Assembly (NCBI RefSeq): GCF_008806385.1
Contig: NZ_VZZK01000004.1
Location: 26,201 to 90,200 of the forward strand
DNA: 64,000 nt
Direction: 5' to 3'
DNA from: Methylobacterium soli
Lineage (GTDB): Bacteria; Pseudomonadota; Alphaproteobacteria; Rhizobiales; Beijerinckiaceae
Numbering within the stretch: position 1 is the first letter of the stretch; every line of letters starts with the position of its first letter. Made by a program: the position numbers and the translations under genes. This document shows, one piece after another, positions 1 through 9,176 of this stretch. The notes beneath the pieces are model-generated. The model was not told the DNA's origin, ran no database searches, and was given only the letters and a program-made list of their open reading frames with translations.

Positions 1-470
1 GGCGCATCACCGAGGTCTCGTTGCACGGCGCCCAGGTCTCAGGCGTGTCACTGCTCAAGCAGGGCGAGGTAATTCGAGATCGAGACCTCGACATGCGGCT
101 GTGTCCGGGCCGAGGTCGTTTGGAGCGAGGGCGGCGAAGCTGGGCTGCATGTCCGGACAGGCCTGCGCCACCCGGCGCTATAGGCTGCGCGGAAACATGC
201 GGCCTGAGCTGTCGCGCCCAGCCAAATGCTTCAGAGCCTGGATCAATTCATGCGGCGTTTGAAGCGCCTATCGGCGCAGAGCCCAGCTGATGCCCGTCGA
301 CAAGACCGCCGGACGCGTTCGATTGCCGCTGACGCCCCTGCCGCGAGAGCGGCTTAGTCCTCCGGCGTACAGCAGGACTATCGGCGTGCGAACTCCTGAC
401 CCCTTGCAGACCTTAACTCCCGCTTGTGTGCAGGGCCGCTTCGAGGCGCGAAACCGACCTTAACCGGTGA
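1..470. other. No supported gene
   Basis: I see no coding region here with recognisable family features. One short open frame spans about 21-290 on the plus strand, but its translation is arginine-rich and shows no domain. The stretch lies upstream of a decayed gene and may itself be decayed sequence. Confidence 0.5.
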
Positions 471-1656
471 TCACTCGGGGAGCGTGCCGCGGTTCTGGAG
501 CGTCAGCGCACCCTCAAGATGGCCAAGTCCGCCCATGCCTACGTCCGGGGAAACACCCTGAAGTTCTACGAGTGGCTAGATGGTCTCGCCCGCGGCACCC
601 TGCCCGAAGGACCGCCGGTCTGGATCTGCGGCGATTGTCACCTCGGCAACCTCGGGCCCCTCGCAGACGCGGACGGGGCGCATCGACATCCAGGTGCGCG
701 ATCTCGACCAGACCATCATCGGCAATCCGACCCATGACCTCGTCCGGCTCGACCTGTCGCTGGCCAGCGCCGCGCGTGGCTCGAACTTGCCGGGGGGCGT
801 CACCGCCCGGATGCTGGAGGAGATGGTGCGAGGCTACGCGCTCGGCCTGGGCGGGCCGGAGACGAGCGAGTCCCCGCCCGAACCGGACGTGGTGCGCACA
901 GTTCGCCAACGCGCCCTTGGCCGGCACTGGAAGCATCTTGCCCGCGAGCGCCTCAAGGACGTGGAGCCTGCCATACCGCTCGGACGCAAGTTCTGGGCGC
1001 TCGACGGGAAGGAGCGCGGCGCCATCGAGGACCTCTTCCGTAGGCGAGAGGTGCGCAGTCTCATCCTGGCGCTCGACGAGCGCAGCGAGGCGGCCAACGT
1101 CCGCCTGATCGACGCGGCCTAGGGGATGAAGGGCTGCTCCTCGCTCGGCTTCCTGCGCTACGCCGCGCTGGTGCGCATCGTCGAGCCGGAGGGCAAGCGC
1201 AAGCTCGCCCTCGTCGACCTGAAGGAGGCGGTTGAGGCCGCAGCGCCGGCCGCCCCTGGCATCGAGATGCCGCCGGACTCCGCCGAGCGCGTGGTGGCCG
1301 GGGCGCGGGCGCTCTCCCCGAATTTGGGCGAACGCATGCTGCCGGTGGGCCTCCTCGGCAAGTCGGTAGTGATGCGCGAGCTCGCGCCGCAGGACCTGAA
1401 GCTCGACGTCGACCAGTTCAGCCGCGCGGAGGCGGTGCGGGCGGCGCACTACTTCGCCTACGTGGTCGGCAAGGCGCACGGCCGGCAAATGGACGCCGAT
1501 ACCCGCTCGCACTGGCGAGCCGAGGTCACAGGGAGCTGCGGCGAGGACAAGGGGACGCCGTCCTGGCTCTGGTCGAGCGTTGTCGAGCTGGCCGGCCGCC
1601 ACGAGGTCGGCTACCTGCAGCACTGCCGCCGCTACGCCGACAAGCAAGCCGCCTGA
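471..1656 (+). pseudogene. DUF2252 family protein, broken by frameshift and amber stop
   Basis: Three pieces together read as one DUF2252 protein (function unknown). Piece one (frame of 519) has MAKSAHAYVRGNTLKFYEWL and CGDCHLGNLG; the latter recalls the catalytic-loop motif of aminoglycoside-phosphotransferase-like kinases. Piece two (frame of 580) resumes with RIDIQVRDLDQTIIGNP, so one extra G in the GGGG run near 675-679 breaks the frame. Piece three, from 1126, is in the same frame as piece two but follows a TAG at 1120-1122; it contains MKGCSSLGFLRYA and the C-terminal KSVVMRELAPQDLKLD region. Coding similarity extends a little upstream of 519, but a stop at 468-470 leaves no good start. 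Two independent lesions make it a likely pseudogene unless the assembly has errors. Confidence 0.8.
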
Positions 1657-1666
1657 AACCGGCGCC

Positions 1667-2662
1667 TCAGTACGGGCGCTTGGCACGCCTTCTGAGGAGC
1701 AGGGCCGCCGTTGCCGCCAGGCCGACGGCAATCCCGGTTGTCGCCAAGGGGTGCAGCGTGGCCCGGGTGTAGGCGCTCGTGCGCATGACGTAGACCGGCG
1801 GGTCGCCCCGCTCCTTTCCGGCCTCTCGCGGCGCGTGCAGGGCCCCTTGCGGGTTCCTCGGGCGCTCCGAGCGTTTCTGCAACGCGATGATGGCGGGGGC
1901 GAGCTCGTCGTAGGCGCCCGGAGCGAACTCCTTGCCCATGACGAAGAACTTGCCGCCGCCGCCCACGAAGATGTCGCGTTGCGGGTGCACGGCCGCATGC
2001 AGGATCGCGTCGGCTACTTCCTGCGGCGGGTAGATCGGCGGCGGCAGCGTCGGCTCGCGGTCCATGTAGTTGCGGGCCCGCTGCGGCAGCGGCGTATCGA
2101 TGGAGGCGGGCTTCACCAGCGTGACGGATACCGGAGCGCCACCCGCGATCAGCTCCATGCGCAGCGTGTCGGTGAAGCCTTTCACCGCGTGCTTCGACGT
2201 GGCGTAGAGGCCCTGGAACGGGAAGGCGAGGTCGGAGGCGATGCTGCCGACGTTGATCAGCGCGCCGCCCCTCTTCCGCAGGTGCTCGACGGCCACGAGC
2301 GAGCCGTTCACGGTGCCCCAGAGGTTGGTCTGGATCAGGCGCTGGTAGTCCTCGTAAGCAATCTCGCGTAGGAGGCCGTAGACGGTCAGGCCGGCGACGT
2401 TGACCCAGGTGTCGAAGCCGCCGAACTTGGCGATGGCCTTGTCGGCGATGGCTTGGACGTCCTCCCGCTGGCCGACGTCGGCGACCACGTGGACGGCACG
2501 GTCACCGAGTTCGGCCGCGACCCTGGCCAGGACGTCCTCGCTGCGAGCGGCGAGCACCACCCGAGCGCCGCGCTCCACGGCCATGCGTACCGTCACCAAG
2601 CCGATGCCGCTCGACGCGCCGGTGACCACGATGACCTGCTCGCGCAGCGGTTTATGCCTCAT
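1667..2662 (-). CDS. SDR family oxidoreductase with C-terminal membrane anchor
   Basis: NAD(P)-dependent short-chain dehydrogenase of about 331 residues. The nucleotide-binding motif TGASSGIG is at about residues 14-21, NVAG follows in the core, and the active-site YATSK is preceded by the catalytic serine in NVGSIAS. It is longer than a classical 250-residue SDR: a proline-rich linker is followed by a hydrophobic C-terminal helix (TTGIAVGLAATAALLL) and a basic tail, suggesting a membrane-tethered enzyme. I chose the ATG at 2662 because the SDR fold begins right after it; upstream in-frame sequence is not conserved-looking. The substrate cannot be predicted. It converges on the broken DUF2252 gene. 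Confidence 0.88.
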   Translation of the reverse strand: MRHKPLREQVIVVTGASSGIGLVTVRMAVERGARVVLAARSEDVLARVAAELGDRAVHVVADVGQREDVQAIADKAIAKFGGFDTWVNVAGLTVYGLLREIAYEDYQRLIQTNLWGTVNGSLVAVEHLRKRGGALINVGSIASDLAFPFQGLYATSKHAVKGFTDTLRMELIAGGAPVSVTLVKPASIDTPLPQRARNYMDREPTLPPPIYPPQEVADAILHAAVHPQRDIFVGGGGKFFVMGKEFAPGAYDELAPAIIALQKRSERPRNPQGALHAPREAGKERGDPPVYVMRTSAYTRATLHPLATTGIAVGLAATAALLLRRRAKRPY

Positions 2663-2765
2663 GTCCCACTTGCTCCTTGTCGTTCGCCCTACTCGGAGCG
2701 TCTGTGGGCTACGCGTCAGGCCTAGATGCGTTGCGGCCTGCGCGCTTATCGCGCGCCGGCCAGGA

Positions 2766-4595
2766 TCAGGCCGCGCTAGCCAGTGCCGAGGTGCGGTCGA
2801 CTTCCGGGCGTTCCTCGGCTGACGGCCGGAGCAAGAGCAGCCTGTCACCGCCCGCTGCCTCGCCGAGATCGTGGTCTGGCGAGGGGAAGTCGAGGCTGCC
2901 GTCGGACCGGATGATCAGCAAGCACGGTGCCCCACGGACATCCTCCGCGCCAGCCGCCGCGACGGTGAAGCGCCACCCGGCGGCATGTCGCTCGGTCAGG
3001 ATCTCGAAGTCGAATCCTCCGTTCCCCAATACCTTGCCTCGCGAGTCCCGGCTCACGCCCGTCTCGGCATGCAGGAGGTGGTCCTCCGAGGGCGCGAGTT
3101 GGTAGACCCGCTCCCGCCCGAGCTCTGGAGCGAGGCGGGTGCAGACGAGGGCGTTGTAGAGCTCATCCCGGGTCGCGGCGAGCAGGTAGTCCGGCGGCTG
3201 GTCGGCCAGGCCTTCCTCGGCCTCGCGGGAGAGAAGCTCCGCCTGCAGCGTCGGCACCCCTGCGGCTTCGGCCGCGCGCAGCGCTCCGGGATAGGTGTCG
3301 ACCAACAGCACCGGCACACCGGCCCGGTGCATCGTCAGGGCCAGCTCGTTCGACCAGGGCGAGGCGCCCACGATGGCGAGGCGCTCCGCGTCGGCGGCGA
3401 CCGAGAGCCCGAACCGGCGCGCCAACGGCCGCAGCGAGAAGCCATGGGCCAGCACCGTCGCGACGATCACGGCGAACACCGTCGGCTGAATCAGGTCGCC
3501 GCCGGCAAAGCCCGCCTCGCTGAGCCTCGGGCCGGCGAGGCCCGCCACCGCGGCAGCCACGATGCCGCGCGGGCCGATCCACCCGACGAACAGCCGCTCG
3601 CGCCAGGTCAGGTCGCTGCGCCAAGTCGCCAGCCAGATCGCGGCGGGGCGCACCACGAACAGCGTCGCGGCCGTGAGCGCCAGAACTGGAAGCGTGAGCT
3701 TGCTCAGGACCGCTAAGTCCAGGTCTGCGGTCAGCACGACGAACAGGCAGGACACCAACAGGACGACGAGCGCTTCCTTGAAGCGGCGCAGCTCCGCGAT
3801 GCCCGGAACATGGAGGTTGGCGAGGGCGATGCCGAACACGGTCGCGCCGATCAGGCCGGCCTCGTGCATCAGGAGGTTCGGCAGCACGTAGGCGACGAGC
3901 GCCAGCGCCAGGAGCAGCGGCGTCTTCAGGGTCTCCGGTACGAGGTCGCGCCGGAATGCCCAGGCCACGAGGAAGGCCGAACCGACCCCAAGGACGGCTG
4001 CGGCCACCGCCCCTTCCGCAAGGTGCAGCGCCAGCTCCGTCAGGGCTTCCTCGCCCGAGCGGTGGGGCAAGCCCACCAGAATCTCGATGACGATGGCGGT
4101 GAGGATGGCCCCTACGGGGTCGTTGACGATGGCCTCCCACTTCAGGAACGAGGCGGAACGGCGCTCCAGCCGGGCATGGCGCAGGAGCGGCAGGATGACC
4201 GTCGGACCGGTTACCACCAGGATGGCGCCGAACACCGCCGCCGGTCCCCACAGCATGCCGCCGATGAGGTGCGCGGCGAACGTGCCGAGCACGAAGTTGA
4301 TGGGCAGCGCGATGGCGGTGAGGCGGAGCACGCCCTGGCCGGCAGCGCGCAACTCGCGGAAGTCGAGGGCAAGACCGCCCTCGAACACCACGATGGCCAC
4401 GGCCAGTCCGATGAGGGGACGCAGGTTCGGCCCAAAGGCTTGGGAGGGATGCAGGAAGCCGAGCACAGGGCCGACGAGGAAGCCCAGTCCGAGTAGGAGA
4501 ACGATGGCCGGGATGCGGAGGCGTGCCGCAAGCACTTGGGCGGCGATGCCGCCGGCGACGATGCAGAGCACTGCCGTCGCGACACCCTCTTCCAT
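2766..4595 (-). CDS. Cation:proton antiporter with C-terminal nucleotide-binding domain
   Basis: Inner-membrane monovalent cation/proton exchanger of about 609 residues. The N-terminal two thirds is a run of hydrophobic helices carrying the NDPVGAI motif typical of CPA-type antiporters and a GPRGIVAAAVAGL helix. From about residue 395 a soluble Rossmann-like domain begins (RLAIVGASPWSNELAL, then LLVDTYPGALRAAEAAGV), resembling TrkA-N/KefC-type regulatory domains, so activity may respond to nucleotide or redox state. The ATG at 4595 has GAGGAG eight bases upstream; an in-frame TTG at 4601 sits too close to that site. It could serve Na+, K+ or pH homeostasis; the ion is not determinable. Confidence 0.88.
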   Translation of the reverse strand: MEEGVATAVLCIVAGGIAAQVLAARLRIPAIVLLLGLGFLVGPVLGFLHPSQAFGPNLRPLIGLAVAIVVFEGGLALDFRELRAAGQGVLRLTAIALPINFVLGTFAAHLIGGMLWGPAAVFGAILVVTGPTVILPLLRHARLERRSASFLKWEAIVNDPVGAILTAIVIEILVGLPHRSGEEALTELALHLAEGAVAAAVLGVGSAFLVAWAFRRDLVPETLKTPLLLALALVAYVLPNLLMHEAGLIGATVFGIALANLHVPGIAELRRFKEALVVLLVSCLFVVLTADLDLAVLSKLTLPVLALTAATLFVVRPAAIWLATWRSDLTWRERLFVGWIGPRGIVAAAVAGLAGPRLSEAGFAGGDLIQPTVFAVIVATVLAHGFSLRPLARRFGLSVAADAERLAIVGASPWSNELALTMHRAGVPVLLVDTYPGALRAAEAAGVPTLQAELLSREAEEGLADQPPDYLLAATRDELYNALVCTRLAPELGRERVYQLAPSEDHLLHAETGVSRDSRGKVLGNGGFDFEILTERHAAGWRFTVAAAGAEDVRGAPCLLIIRSDGSLDFPSPDHDLGEAAGGDRLLLLRPSAEERPEVDRTSALASAA

Positions 4596-4678
4596 ACGCA
4601 ACGCTCCTCGAGATGTGCCGAACTCGGGCGGCGCGGAACAACGCCTCCGGCCCCCAATGGTCCCTGCCGTTTATTGCC

Positions 4679-5383
4679 TCAGGGTCCCTCTGCGGCTTCC
4701 ACCTTCGACTCGCGCGGTCGAAACGGGCAAAGCCAGTCCTTGTCCACGGCCCGGCCACTGTACTGGCGCGCCTCCGAGACCTCGCCGTGCCGCGCCAGCA
4801 TCGGATTGACCGAACCTGCCAGGGCCTCGTCGCGTTGCAGGATGGAAGTGCGCAGCTTCTCGTAGCGCCCCATCTCGCGCAGCTGCTCGAACTGGGCATG
4901 CAGGTTGAACACCAGGGCCGGCGAGGAGAAACGGCGCGCGGGTCGACTGGCGCGAGGGTGCAGGCCGACCACGAAGAACGCCTCGCCCGCGAAGCTCAGC
5001 GAGAAGTGCGGACTGTCCGGCTCATGCGAGACGCGCACGTCCCAGGGGTGGCCGAGCCAGGCATCCTTGTCGGCGAGCGACTGCACCCGGTCCCAAAGGT
5101 GCCGCTCGAAGCCGTCCTCGTCCAGATCGCCTGGTCCCTCGAACAGGACCGCGAAGCTCTGGAACAGGTCTGGCTGCCGCCGGTAGCGCGCCGCGAAGGC
5201 GAGAAGCGCCGGGTAGATCCGCATGTCATCCCAGGTCGAGGTGATGTCACGGGCGACCAGGATCCGCATCTGCCCCTTGGACAGAGCCGATTTCGCTCCG
5301 ACACAGGGAAAACCGGTATCGCGGATGAAGTCCCGGAAAGCCGCGGCTTGCGGGTGGTCACGGTCGTCTCTGGGGAATTGCAT
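4679..5383 (-). CDS. YqcI/YcgG (GntA-like) family protein
   Basis: A 234-residue protein of the YqcI/YcgG family. The family includes GntA, a heme-dependent N-hydroxylase acting on a guanidine-type substrate in guanitoxin biosynthesis. Family landmarks visible are FPCVGAKSAL near residue 25, DVRVSHEPDSPHFSLSFAG, the FVVGLHPRASRPARR segment and the C-terminal RQYSGRAVDKDWLCPF. Length is normal for the family. No other guanitoxin-type genes are nearby, so the substrate is unknown and the role is likely a stand-alone N-oxygenation or a related heme reaction. It is downstream of, and codirectional with, no clear partner; the antiporter gene lies 84 bp beyond its stop. Confidence 0.72.
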   Translation of the reverse strand: MQFPRDDRDHPQAAAFRDFIRDTGFPCVGAKSALSKGQMRILVARDITSTWDDMRIYPALLAFAARYRRQPDLFQSFAVLFEGPGDLDEDGFERHLWDRVQSLADKDAWLGHPWDVRVSHEPDSPHFSLSFAGEAFFVVGLHPRASRPARRFSSPALVFNLHAQFEQLREMGRYEKLRTSILQRDEALAGSVNPMLARHGEVSEARQYSGRAVDKDWLCPFRPRESKVEAAEGP

Positions 5384-5682
5384 AGGTACTCGGCACGCAA
5401 GTCGTCAGGGTGCCTACGGTCTCCCACCAGGGTGCCGCGGCCTTATGCAACAGCGGCCCGCGAGCGGCGTTCCGGACAGCGCCCGGCACGCGTCACTTAC
5501 CCACAGAAACGGCCTGCGCCTTAAAGGGATCGATTTCGCAGGACACGAAGAGAAAGCTGTCGCACCTGAACGTCGATCGCCGGCGTCTCGGTGCTCCGGC
5601 GTCCGGTCCCTTCGTCGCGGGGGCTGTGCTAGGCGCCGACGGCCCCCCATCTTGGGCAGCCTCCCCCGTGAAAGTCGTCTTG

Positions 5683-6126
5683 ATGTGGCACCTCTACGCG
5701 TTCGCCCTGGTCGCGGGGCTCGCGAACGCGATCCAACCTGGCCCGAACTCAACCCTGGCCAAGGCGTCTACGCAGCCGTTCTTCGCGGGGCTCGTTGTCG
5801 TCATCGTCAGCGGGACCGCCCTGCTGGTCACGGGCCTGGTCACCGGTCGCCTGAGCGTCCCGAGCTATGAGCAGGCGACCCAGGTACCCTGGTGGGCCTG
5901 GTGCGGCGGCGTGCTGGGCACGGTGCTGACCCTCTCGCAGCTTTTCATCGCTCCGAAACTGGGTGCGGCCCCCTTCCTCGGCACCCTGGTGACGGCCGGC
6001 GTGCTAGCCTCCATCATCCTCGACCATTACGGTTGGGTTGGGTTCGAGGTGCACCAGGCGAGTATCTGGCGGGTGCTCGGCGGCGGCCTGATGGTGGCAG
6101 GCGTCGCATTGGTCGCGCTCTTCTGA
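5683..6126 (+). CDS. DMT/YdcZ-type small membrane transporter
   Basis: A 147-residue hydrophobic protein with about five membrane helices. It matches the DUF606/YdcZ group of the drug/metabolite transporter superfamily: an N-terminal helix with ANAIQPGPNSTLAKA, a central WWAWCGGVLGTVLTL helix, and a final GGGLMVAGVALVALF helix. YdcZ-type proteins are half the length of ten-helix EamA transporters and probably act as dimers. The start is placed at the ATG 5683; an in-frame GTG at 5668 would add five residues. The substrate is unknown. Confidence 0.75.
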   Translation: MWHLYAFALVAGLANAIQPGPNSTLAKASTQPFFAGLVVVIVSGTALLVTGLVTGRLSVPSYEQATQVPWWAWCGGVLGTVLTLSQLFIAPKLGAAPFLGTLVTAGVLASIILDHYGWVGFEVHQASIWRVLGGGLMVAGVALVALF

Positions 6127-6151
6127 GAGGCCGGCGGCGCCCACGGGTCGA

Positions 6152-7144
6152 TCAGGTGCGGCCCGGCTTCTTCTCGGCTCCGTCGACCTCCTCCTCGGTG
6201 GGCAATTCGCAGCGGTTGTGGATGTCGGTTGCCGCCACCGCACCGTGGCCCATCGCGACGACGACCTGGTCAAGGCCGCGCACCACTCCGCCCGCGGCGT
6301 AGAGGCCGGGCACCGTGGTGCGGTTGTGCTCGTCGACAAGGAGCGCGCCCGTTCCGTCGTGCTCGGCCCCAAGCCCGAGCGCGAGTTCGGAGCGGAGCCG
6401 CAGCCCCAGCGCCGAGTAGAGCACATCGAAGCGGTGTTCCTCGCCGCTTTCCGTGCGCAGCAGCGTGATCCTACCTCCCTCAATGCCGAGATCCACGACC
6501 GGCTCGTGGACGACCTTGATGCCGTGCTTGGCAATGCGCTCGCGCTCGCCCGCGTCGAGGTTCATGGCCTGGCCGAGCGTCAGCAACGTCACATCGCGTG
6601 AGTAGGTCCGGGCCACGAAGACCGCCTCCCCCAGGCCTTTGTCGCCATGGCCCATGACCGCAATGCGCTTATCCATCGCCTCGTAGCCGTCGCAAATCGG
6701 GCAGTAGCGCACGAGCCCGCGCCGGATGGCGTCGGGCAACGCGGGCAAGTCCGGCTCCACGTCGTCCGCGCCCGTCGCCAGCAGCACGCGGCGCGCTCGG
6801 ACTTCGCGCGGGACGGCAGCTCCAGCTCCCTCCTCGAAGGTTGCGGCAAAGCCTCCTTCGGCCTTTCGCAAGGTTGTGACGGTGCCCCGCACGACCTGCG
6901 CGCCGTACCGCGCGACGTGCTCACGTTGGCGAGCGAGGATCTCCTGCCCGGAGATGCCGTCGGCGAAAACCGGGACGTTGTGGCTCGTCGGTATCCATGA
7001 CGCGCGGGAGTCTCCCGCATCCACCGCCAGGAAGCGACGCCCGAAGCGGGCCAGGTACAGCGCGGCGGTCAGGCCGGCCGGGCCGCCACCGACGATCAAG
7101 CAGTCGAGTTGCTCCTCTTGGCCGCCCGGCCACTGCTCCGCCAT
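6152..7144 (-). CDS. Thioredoxin-reductase-like NAD(P)/FAD oxidoreductase
   Basis: Flavoprotein of 330 residues. The FAD-binding [17 protein letters not shown] lies near residues 17-33. The redox-active motif is CPICDG (CxxC) in the pyridine-nucleotide domain, where thioredoxin reductase usually has CATCDG. The second nucleotide motif is atypical ([14 protein letters not shown]), and the terminal FAD motif reads GLYAAGGVV rather than the usual GD form. It probably reduces a disulfide or small electrophile using NAD(P)H; the partner thioredoxin is not encoded nearby. The start at 7144 is supported by AGGTGAAG just upstream. It is divergent from the amidotransferase gene, with a 155 bp shared promoter region. 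Confidence 0.85.
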   Translation of the reverse strand: MAEQWPGGQEEQLDCLIVGGGPAGLTAALYLARFGRRFLAVDAGDSRASWIPTSHNVPVFADGISGQEILARQREHVARYGAQVVRGTVTTLRKAEGGFAATFEEGAGAAVPREVRARRVLLATGADDVEPDLPALPDAIRRGLVRYCPICDGYEAMDKRIAVMGHGDKGLGEAVFVARTYSRDVTLLTLGQAMNLDAGERERIAKHGIKVVHEPVVDLGIEGGRITLLRTESGEEHRFDVLYSALGLRLRSELALGLGAEHDGTGALLVDEHNRTTVPGLYAAGGVVRGLDQVVVAMGHGAVAATDIHNRCELPTEEEVDGAEKKPGRT

Positions 7145-7299
7145 CGCTTCACCTCGCTCACAGACGCACGTCAGGAGACCCAGTCCTGCCGTCACGGCTT
7201 TCCCGACCTGCGACGCAGGGCCCCTGTCTGGAACTTGCGGTTGTGCTGGCCGGTTCACGCGTCCCGATCTGCGGGCATCCCAGCGAGAGACGAGCCAAC

Positions 7300-8172
7300 G
7301 TGCATCCATCAACTCCTGCGTTACGCTTCCTCGTGGCCGAGAGCGAGCCGCCCGAGGCACGCGAGGCCCGGCGCGCGAGTGTGGGTCGCTCCTCGGGTGA
7401 GACCTACCTTGATACGCTGCGCAGCCTGGCACCCGGTGCGGAGTGCTACCGGATCAAGCCGGCAGATGCCGGGGCCGGACTGCCTGCCGGAGAGAGCCTC
7501 GCGGGGTACGATGGCGTGTTCCTGACCGGCTCGCCGCTTCATCTCTACGAAGAGACGCCGGAGACGCGGCGAACGGTCGAGTTCATGCGTGCCGTGTTTG
7601 CCTCGGGCACCCCGTCCTTCGGTTCGTGCGCGGGGCTGCAGGTCGCCACCGTGGCCGCCGGCGGCACGGTGCGTGCGAACACGCGCGGCTTTGAGGCAGC
7701 CTTCGCCCGCCGCATCACGCCGTCCGAGCAAGGGCGCAGTCACCCGCTCCTGGCCGGGCGGCCCGCCTGCTACGATGCGCCGGCCGTCCACACCGACGAG
7801 GTTGAGACACTGCCGAAGGGCGCGATTCTGATCGCCGGAAACCGGGTCACCGCCGTGCAGGCAGCCGAGATCCGCTTCGACGGGGGCGTGTTCTGGGGCG
7901 TCCAGTACCATCCCGAGCTCGCGCTCGACGAAGTCGCCGGAGCCCTGAGGCGTCAGGCGGACGGCCTGATCGAGGCCGGGCTCGCTCGAAGCCGGGACGA
8001 GGTCGGAGCCTATGCCGACGACGTCGATGCGCTGCATCGTGAACCCTGTCGTCGTGATCTGGCGTGGCGCCTCGGTCTCGACGAGCAGGTGACCGACGCG
8101 TCGAAGCGGCTGACGGAGTTGCGCAATTTCATCGAGGTCTTGTGCGGAAACCGCGAGACCGCGCGCCGCTGA
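7300..8172 (+). CDS. Class I glutamine amidotransferase-like protein
   Basis: A 290-residue type 1 glutamine amidotransferase domain protein. The nucleophile Cys110 is in [11 protein letters not shown], and the catalytic pair is His204 and Glu206 in GVQYHPEL, so the triad is intact. An N-terminal alpha/beta core ([15 protein letters not shown]) matches stand-alone members. A C-terminal helical extension of about 70 residues follows the domain. Stand-alone members hydrolyse glutamine or gamma-glutamyl compounds, or amidate a partner's substrate; no partner synthase is adjacent. I chose the GTG at 7300, which opens the conserved region directly; no in-frame ATG is close. Confidence 0.82.
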   Translation: MHPSTPALRFLVAESEPPEAREARRASVGRSSGETYLDTLRSLAPGAECYRIKPADAGAGLPAGESLAGYDGVFLTGSPLHLYEETPETRRTVEFMRAVFASGTPSFGSCAGLQVATVAAGGTVRANTRGFEAAFARRITPSEQGRSHPLLAGRPACYDAPAVHTDEVETLPKGAILIAGNRVTAVQAAEIRFDGGVFWGVQYHPELALDEVAGALRRQADGLIEAGLARSRDEVGAYADDVDALHREPCRRDLAWRLGLDEQVTDASKRLTELRNFIEVLCGNRETARR

Positions 8173-8282
8173 GCGAAGCGAAATCAACCACTCCCTTATC
8201 TCCACATCGGCTGGAAGGGGCCGGTCAGGCGCGGTCAGGCACGGACCCCCATGCCCCGACTCAGGTTCGGGCCTGCCTTGGC

Positions 8283-8765
8283 TCAGTGCGCAGGCAGCCT
8301 GCCATCGGGGGTGTAGCGGTCGACCGCCGAGGGAAGCTCGCGCGAGAGCCGGGACAGCAGTTCGTCGTGCGAGAGCCCGGTCTGCCGTGCGAGCGTGTCG
8401 AGCACGTCCGGCCCGATGGCGGTCTGCAGGTGATGGGGCGCGATGTCTTTGTTGGGACCATGGTTGATCCAAGAATCCGCGACCTCGCCGTGGCCGTTGT
8501 GGCGGAACTGGTCCACCAACTGGCCGAGCCCGCCGCCGAGCAGGCCGCCGGCACCACCTCCGGCCAGGGCACCGCCAAGGTTTCCTAGGATGCCCCCGAG
8601 GCCGCTGCCAAGACCTCCCGAACCAGGAGCGGTGGAGCCGGTGGCGGGCCCTGAGTGGCTCCCGCCCCCCAGCATCTCCGCGATCTTGTCCTTGTTCTGG
8701 AAGCCAGCAACGGCAAGGAGCCCTAGCAGCGCCGTCATGGACGGAAATCCATTGTCGCTCATCAT
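8283..8765 (-). CDS. YidB family (DUF937) protein
   Basis: A 160-residue protein of the YidB/DUF937 family, function unknown. The N-terminal part has [21 protein letters not shown] glycine-rich linker with repeated GGLG/GGxL units follows (about residues 45-80), and then the conserved [20 protein letters not shown] core with helices for [20 protein letters not shown]. Length is typical. It ends 110 bp from the convergent amidotransferase gene. The start is at a tandem ATG ATG (8765 or 8762). Confidence 0.85.
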   Translation of the reverse strand: MMSDNGFPSMTALLGLLAVAGFQNKDKIAEMLGGGSHSGPATGSTAPGSGGLGSGLGGILGNLGGALAGGGAGGLLGGGLGQLVDQFRHNGHGEVADSWINHGPNKDIAPHHLQTAIGPDVLDTLARQTGLSHDELLSRLSRELPSAVDRYTPDGRLPAH

Positions 8766-8816
8766 CTATCTCCGCTTGGACTTCCGAACCATCGCGGGGC
8801 GTCGGGTTAGGGGCGG

Positions 8817-9101
8817 TCACCGCTCAGGGCTAGCTGCTCGGCTTCCGTTTGCTGTCGTCGACTTGTACTCGGCGACAGCCGCCCGGCATCCGGGCGAGAC
8901 GTCGTCGATGTTCTTCCGGAAACAGGCCTCCATCTCCGGCGCGTGCGGATCGATGTCGGGACAGAGCCGGACGTAGTCCGCCGTGCAGAAGGTCTGAAGC
9001 CTGTCCGTGGGGCGCACCGGATCACGAGCTTGCGCAGGCGTGATCGTCGTGGCGGCTAGCAGGGCGATGACGGTGAGGGAATAGGCGCTCTGCATGGCCA
9101 T
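8817..9101 (-). CDS. Small secreted cysteine-containing protein
   Basis: A 94-residue protein with a clear signal peptide (MAMQSAYSLTVIALLAATT, cleavage probably after PAQA). The mature part holds four cysteines in the pattern FCTADYVRLCP...MEACFRKN...SPGCRAAV, which would suit two disulfides in the periplasm. It resembles small cysteine-rich proteins of unknown function common in Rhizobiales. I chose the ATG at 9101 (9095 is two codons later) because the signal peptide starts there; an upstream extension would mask it. It sits between the YidB and DUF2382 genes on the same strand. Confidence 0.72.
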   Translation of the reverse strand: MAMQSAYSLTVIALLAATTITPAQARDPVRPTDRLQTFCTADYVRLCPDIDPHAPEMEACFRKNIDDVSPGCRAAVAEYKSTTANGSRAASPER

Positions 9102-9176
9102 CGTGTCGAGTCCAAAGTCGCGTGAAACGGTAAAACAAGGGCGGGAACGGCTCGATGCCGTTCCCACTTGTGGGCC

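Noticed and set aside
514..1998. Long minus-strand open frame opposite the DUF2252 gene
   Set aside because: It is an antisense shadow of high-GC coding sequence; no domain, and arginine/alanine composition typical of shadows.
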